Shown here piece after piece: positions 6,956 through 9,957 of a DNA stretch of 9,957 nucleotides. Both the position numbers and the translations under genes were made by a program. The stretch covers positions 1 to 9,957 of the forward strand of contig JAQUXV010000071.1 in assembly GCA_028692205.1 (NCBI GenBank), given 5' to 3'. The stretch comes from Eubacteriales bacterium (GTDB lineage: Bacteria; Bacillota_A; Clostridia; Christensenellales; Aristaeellaceae). The notes beneath the pieces are model-generated. The model was given only the letters and a program-made list of their open reading frames with translations. It did no database searches and was not told where the DNA came from. The first letter of the stretch is position 1; the number at the start of each line of letters is the position of its first letter.

Positions 6956-6979
6956 GAAAGGCGGAATCCCGTCTTTTTT
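6956..6979 (+). promoter_or_regulatory. Terminator-like hairpin in the phosphohexomutase leader
   Basis: AAAGGCGG (6957-6964) pairs with CCGTCTTT (6969-6976), with one G-T wobble, around the loop AATC; T's continue to 6979. It starts about 10 nt after the predicted transcription start, so it could reduce read-through (attenuation) or be a harmless leader hairpin. I see no clear competing antiterminator stem. Confidence 0.4.
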
Positions 6980-6987
6980 AGTAAAAA

Positions 6988-7009
6988 CCATGCGCGGCAT
7001 GGAAAGGAG
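6988..7009 (+). promoter_or_regulatory. Stem-loop abutting the phosphohexomutase ribosome binding site
   Basis: CCATGC (6988-6993) and GCATGG (6997-7002) form a perfect 6-bp stem with loop GCG. AAAGGAG (7003-7009) follows at once, 6 bases before ATG 7016. The hairpin leaves the ribosome site exposed, so it may mark or protect it rather than block it (inference). Confidence 0.45.
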
Positions 7010-7015
7010 CGGTTT

Positions 7016-8737
7016 ATGAACTATCGGGAGAATTACCAGGCTTGGCTGCGCGATTTTGCCGCCGACGCGGAGACCACCGCGGAATTGAAAGCGATCGCCA
7101 ACGACCCCGGGGAGATGGAAGACCGGTTTTATCGTGAACTCAGCTTCGGCACCGCCGGGATGCGCGGCGTGCTCGGCGCGGGTACCAACCGCATGAACAT
7201 ATACACCGTGCGCCGCGCGACGCAGGGCCTTGCGGACTACCTGAACGCGCACACGAAAACGCCTACCGTGGTGATCGCCTACGACAGCCGCCGCAAAAGC
7301 GCCGAGTTCGCTTTGCAAACCGCGCTGGTACTGGCGGCCAACGGCGTACACGCCAAGTTGTTCGACGCGCTTCGCCCCGTGCCGATCCTTTCTTTTGCGG
7401 TTCGTTGGCTCAAGGCCGACGCGGGCGTGGTGATCACCGCCAGCCACAACCCGCCGCAGTACAACGGTTATAAGGTCTACGGCCCCGACGGCGCGCAGAT
7501 CGGCCCTGAAACCGCCGACGAGGTAACCGCCGCCATCAACAAAATTTCCTATACGCAGCCCAAAACCATCGGCGAGGACGAGGCCAGGGCAAAGGGCCTC
7601 CTGACGATGATCGGTGACAAAGATGTGGACGACGAGTACATCCGCCGCGTGAAAACCCTCTCCATCAACCCGGAGATCGTGCGCAGGGAGGGCGAGAGCC
7701 TCAAAATCGTCTATACCCCGCTGCACGGCAGCGGCAACGTGCCGGTTCGCCGGATTCTAAAGGAAATCGGCATCACCAACGTGAGCGTGGTGAAGGAGCA
7801 GGAGCTGCCCAACCCCGATTTTCCCACCGTGAAAGCCCCGAACCCCGAGGACCCCAACGCGTTTACACTGGCCATCAAGCTGGCCGACGAGGTGGGCGCG
7901 GAGGTTTGTTTCGCCACCGACCCGGACTGCGACCGGCTGGGCGTGGCCGTGCGCGACCACGACGGAAAATTCCGCCTGCTGACCGGCAACCAGATCGGCT
8001 GCCTGATGCTCCACTATATCCTGTCCACTAAGAAAGCCAACGGCACCCTGCCCGCCAACGGCGCGGCGGTAAAATCCATCGTCTCCACACAGCTGGCCAA
8101 GCCCATCTGCGATGCGCACGGCGTGGCGCTGTATGATACGTTGACGGGCTTTAAGTTCATCGGCGAGATGATACAGCAGTTTGAGGACGACCACAGCCAC
8201 ACCTTCCTGTTCGGGTTTGAGGAAAGCTACGGCTTCCTGAGCTCCACTTTCGTGCGCGACAAGGACGGTGTGAACGCCAGCCTGCTCATCGCCGAGGCTG
8301 CCGCCTACTACAAAGCGCAGGGTAAAAACCTCTCCGACGTAATGAACGAGATTTTCGAAACCTACGGCTATTACCTTGAGCATGTGGAAAGCACCACCAT
8401 GCCCGGCGTGGACGGCCTGAAGCTGATGGCGGACGCCATGGCGCGCATCCGCAGCAACCCGCCCGCGGAGATCGGCGGCGTGAAGGTAGCCAAGGTGCTG
8501 GATATTCTGAAGGGCACGAGCACGGATGTCGCCACCGGCAAAGTGGAAAAGCTCGCCTACCCCGAAAGCGACGTGCTCTACTTCGCCATGGAGGGCGGGC
8601 ACTTCGTGTGTGTGCGCCCCAGCGGCACGGAGCCGAAGATTAAGCTGTACGTGAACGTGAACGACAAGGTGGAAGCCGAAGCGGAGAAGCTGCTGAAACA
8701 TCTGACCGTCGAGGCGGAAAAACTGCTGAAAGCATAA
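7016..8737 (+). CDS. pgcA: Phosphoglucomutase / phosphomannomutase (alpha-D-phosphohexomutase family, PgcA-like)
   Basis: Protein of 573 aa, the usual size of the PgcA/PGM2-type group. It interconverts hexose 1- and 6-phosphates (glucose, perhaps mannose) through a phosphoserine and a bisphosphate intermediate, feeding cell-wall and glycogen precursors; cytoplasmic. FGTAGMRG (44-51) is the N-terminal signature. TASHNPPQYNGYKVYG (141-156) holds the phosphoserine S143. DPDCDR (302-307) binds Mg2+. GFEESYG (400-406) is the sugar-recognition loop, and RPSGTEPK (534-541) the phosphate-binding loop of domain 4. All catalytic motifs are intact. I chose ATG 7016 for its AAAGGAG site; a longer open frame back to TTG 6911 would start at the promoter. 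The C-terminus carries a doubled EAEKLLK motif (about 555-571). It is transcribed alone; the substrate preference is inferred from family, not seen. Confidence 0.93.
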   Translation: MNYRENYQAWLRDFAADAETTAELKAIANDPGEMEDRFYRELSFGTAGMRGVLGAGTNRMNIYTVRRATQGLADYLNAHTKTPTVVIAYDSRRKSAEFALQTALVLAANGVHAKLFDALRPVPILSFAVRWLKADAGVVITASHNPPQYNGYKVYGPDGAQIGPETADEVTAAINKISYTQPKTIGEDEARAKGLLTMIGDKDVDDEYIRRVKTLSINPEIVRREGESLKIVYTPLHGSGNVPVRRILKEIGITNVSVVKEQELPNPDFPTVKAPNPEDPNAFTLAIKLADEVGAEVCFATDPDCDRLGVAVRDHDGKFRLLTGNQIGCLMLHYILSTKKANGTLPANGAAVKSIVSTQLAKPICDAHGVALYDTLTGFKFIGEMIQQFEDDHSHTFLFGFEESYGFLSSTFVRDKDGVNASLLIAEAAAYYKAQGKNLSDVMNEIFETYGYYLEHVESTTMPGVDGLKLMADAMARIRSNPPAEIGGVKVAKVLDILKGTSTDVATGKVEKLAYPESDVLYFAMEGGHFVCVRPSGTEPKIKLYVNVNDKVEAEAEKLLKHLTVEAEKLLKA

Positions 8738-8755
8738 TCGGTAATGACAATACAG

Positions 8756-8785
8756 CCGCCGCAGCGTCGCTGCGGCGGTTCCGTT
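8756..8785 (+). terminator. Terminator of the phosphohexomutase gene
   Basis: CCGCCGCAGC (8756-8765) pairs perfectly with GCTGCGGCGG (8769-8778) around a 3-nt loop, followed by TTCCGTTT. The stem is strong; the U-run is interrupted. It lies 18 bases after the stop codon. Confidence 0.7.
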
Positions 8786-8809
8786 TGCCGAAAAGAATGC
8801 AGGATTTGT

Positions 8810-8928
8810 CGCCTGCGCCGTAGCCGGTGGGGATGCACATTCGTGTACGCGCCCACCGCAGGCGGTCCGGCTTTGCGCATTAGAAAACGATGGGCTGCCC
8901 GTGCCGGGGCGCATGCAAAAGCCGCCGG
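8810..8928 (+). promoter_or_regulatory. Strongly foldable leader upstream of the Ntn hydrolase gene
   Basis: First element: CGCCTGC (8810-8816) pairs with GCAGGCG (8858-8864), then after a 9-nt left bulge GGTGGG (8826-8831) pairs with CCCACC (8852-8857), capped by ACA-TTCG-TGT. Second element: GGCTTTGC (8869-8876) pairs with GCAAAAGCC (8915-8923, one bulged A), extended by CC/GG. No promoter is visible in this GC-rich stretch. It could be a cis-acting RNA or an intergenic repeat; I recognise no known riboswitch core. Confidence 0.4.
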
Positions 8929-8967
8929 CTGTTTACCTCTTACCACTGGACCAAGAAGGAGAACAAA

Positions 8968-9672
8968 ATGTGTACGAGATTCGTCTATAACGGCGACGAC
9001 ACGATTGTCGGTTTCAATTTTGATATTGATCTTTCTGTGTGGGAGCACGACGTGTTTGTAAAACCGGATCGGTTTTACATCGGCATCGAGCAAAAGGGCG
9101 TATACCACGGCTATCATGGCGTAAACGCAAACGGAAACGCGGGCACGCTGCTGTATATTCACGGGAACGAAGCCGGGCAATACCGGCGGTCGCCCAACTG
9201 CTACCGTATCGATCTGCTGGTTGATCGGTTCAACCGGGGCGAACTTTCCTTAAACGACGCAATGAAGATTGCGGAGGAAAAGAGCATCGTCAATGCGCCC
9301 GACTGCACCATGCAGGTTCTGCTGTCCGACAGGAGCGGCCGTGTGCTGATTGCCGAACCCGGCGTAGGGTATCGGCTGGAAAAGCAGCGGTATTCGCTGA
9401 TCACCAATTATTCGCTGCTCGACCCGGCAGGCACCAGACCGTACATCACCCCGGGCGACGACCGGTACGAGCGCGCGCAGGCAATGCTGGACAAGGCGAC
9501 CCCAAGCTTTTCCGTGGAGGACGCCTTCGCGGTGCTCCGGGAAGTGAAGCAGGAGGGCTTGTGGGCGACGAGAGTATCATTCGTTTACGCTGTGAAGCAG
9601 AATTGCGTGTATTATGTGCGCAATAATGAATTTGACCGGATTCGGGAACACCGGTTTACGGTGAAAGCGTAA
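8968..9672 (+). CDS. Linear-amide C-N hydrolase, choloylglycine-hydrolase-like Ntn hydrolase
   Basis: Protein of 234 aa starting at ATG 8968, with AAGGAG 6 bases upstream. The frame is open further back, but only this start puts cysteine at position 2 (MCTRFVYNG), as the family needs: removal of Met exposes C2 as N-terminal nucleophile. GFNFDIDL (15-22) matches the GRNxDxE motif of bile salt hydrolases and penicillin V acylases with the Asp kept (D19), but F16 stands where they have Arg. ITNYS (145-149) fits the LTN motif (N147), and R202 in WATRVSFVY fits the C-terminal catalytic Arg. No signal peptide, so probably cytoplasmic. Family members hydrolyse amide bonds in conjugated bile salts, penicillin V or N-acyl lactones. 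At 234 aa it is much shorter than bile salt hydrolases (about 320), so the substrate is open and bile salts should not be assumed. Confidence 0.85.
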   Translation: MCTRFVYNGDDTIVGFNFDIDLSVWEHDVFVKPDRFYIGIEQKGVYHGYHGVNANGNAGTLLYIHGNEAGQYRRSPNCYRIDLLVDRFNRGELSLNDAMKIAEEKSIVNAPDCTMQVLLSDRSGRVLIAEPGVGYRLEKQRYSLITNYSLLDPAGTRPYITPGDDRYERAQAMLDKATPSFSVEDAFAVLREVKQEGLWATRVSFVYAVKQNCVYYVRNNEFDRIREHRFTVKA

Positions 9673-9847
9673 AAGCAAAGGGAGCGAAAGACCGGGCGGT
9701 TGTTCCCGCTGGGAGCGGAGCGCGGCAGGGCAAAGGGCAATCTTTGTTGCCGACGATGCCGTATAGGGGTGCAGGCCGGTAGAAGAATCCGCATTTGCGG
9801 ACAACACATGCGAACTCGCACGAAAAACTGTTTGCCCACAAACGATA
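9673..9847. other. Non-coding region with a run of short hairpins
   Basis: No credible gene. Small perfect stems follow one another: GGCAA/TTGCC around 9739-9754, TCCGC/GCGGA (9788-9801), TGCG/CGCA (9809-9820) and GTTTG/CAAAC (9830-9843). Short open frames here are cysteine- and arginine-rich and lack ribosome binding sites. Confidence 0.4.
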
Positions 9848-9917
9848 CGGCCCGGAAGAAAACCGTTAACAGGCGTTTGCTTCCGGGCCGATCAATCGAT
9901 TGAATCTTTCTTTTTTG
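9848..9917 (+). terminator. Terminator region after the Ntn hydrolase gene
   Basis: CGGCCCGGAAG (9848-9858) pairs perfectly with CTTCCGGGCCG (9880-9890), 11 bp, with a 21-nt loop that can itself add AAAC/GTTT. After it come a 12-bp palindrome TCAATCGATTGA (9892-9903) and the T-rich tract at 9906-9917. The distance from stem to T-tract is longer than usual, so the hairpin might instead serve a leftward gene ending beside it. Confidence 0.55.
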
Positions 9918-9957
9918 GATAAAACGATGGAACCCATGAACGCAAATCCGCTAATAG
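9892..9957 (-). CDS. Possible 3' end of a leftward gene, cut by the window
   Basis: On the minus strand one frame is open from the window edge to a TGA at 9894-9892 and ends SFYPKKKDSID, 1 base short of the strong hairpin at 9848-9890, a normal place for a gene end. A second minus frame (to TAA 9869-9867) is also open, starts with a hydrophobic stretch then KKERFNRLIG, and has more GC-ending codons. A plus-strand ATG at 9927 is open too but lacks a ribosome binding site. With 66 bases I cannot decide. Confidence 0.22.
   Translation of the reverse strand, partial: LLADLRSWVPSFYPKKKDSID

Noticed and set aside
7757..8914. 385-codon minus-strand open frame opposite the hexomutase
   Set aside because: The plus strand carries every hexomutase motif; this frame has no recognisable motif and spans a terminator.

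Overview
The window (about 10 kb) looks like the chromosome of a fairly GC-rich, low-diversity-promoter Firmicute, most likely an uncultured gut-type Clostridia (inference). The reasons are strong AAGGAG-type ribosome binding sites, promoters very close to the sigma-A consensus (TTGACA-N17-TATAAT and near copies), intrinsic terminators after most genes, serine/PG_binding_1-repeat surface proteins, and a PgcA-type phosphohexomutase. TGA is used as a normal stop. I see no IS element, CRISPR array, rRNA or tRNA.

Layout, left to right. (1) 1-1175, +: the 3' part of a cell-wall protein made of PG_binding_1 repeats and a polyserine linker. (2) 1380-2732, +: an exported serine hydrolase of the beta-lactamase/PBP-like family, with an intrinsic-terminator hairpin directly ahead of its ribosome binding site. 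(3) 3051-3947, +: an AraC-family regulator behind a perfect consensus promoter. (4) 4267-6168, -: mnmG (gidA), a tRNA-modification enzyme standing alone and convergent with the regulator; the two share a bidirectional terminator. (5) About 6241-6905: a clearly AT-rich stretch between mnmG and the next housekeeping gene, holding a small DUF2188-like gene with its own promoter and terminator, and possibly a short leftward transcription unit antisense to its leader. (6) 7016-8737, +: a phosphoglucomutase/phosphomannomutase with its own promoter and a structured leader. (7) 8968-9672, +: a short choloylglycine-hydrolase-like Ntn hydrolase, preceded by a highly foldable 120-nt leader. (8) 9673-9957: non-coding, hairpin-rich, ending in a terminator and perhaps the tail of a leftward gene.

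Most genes appear to be single-gene transcription units, so there is no obvious multi-gene pathway. The two left genes both act on or outside the cell wall; mnmG and the hexomutase are core metabolism; the hydrolase and the regulator are of unknown specificity. I do not see a convincing new multi-gene system. The parts most worth a second look are the AT-rich island with its possible antisense unit (6241-6905), the folded leader of the Ntn hydrolase (8810-8928), and the terminator-like hairpins in the leaders of the serine hydrolase and the hexomutase.
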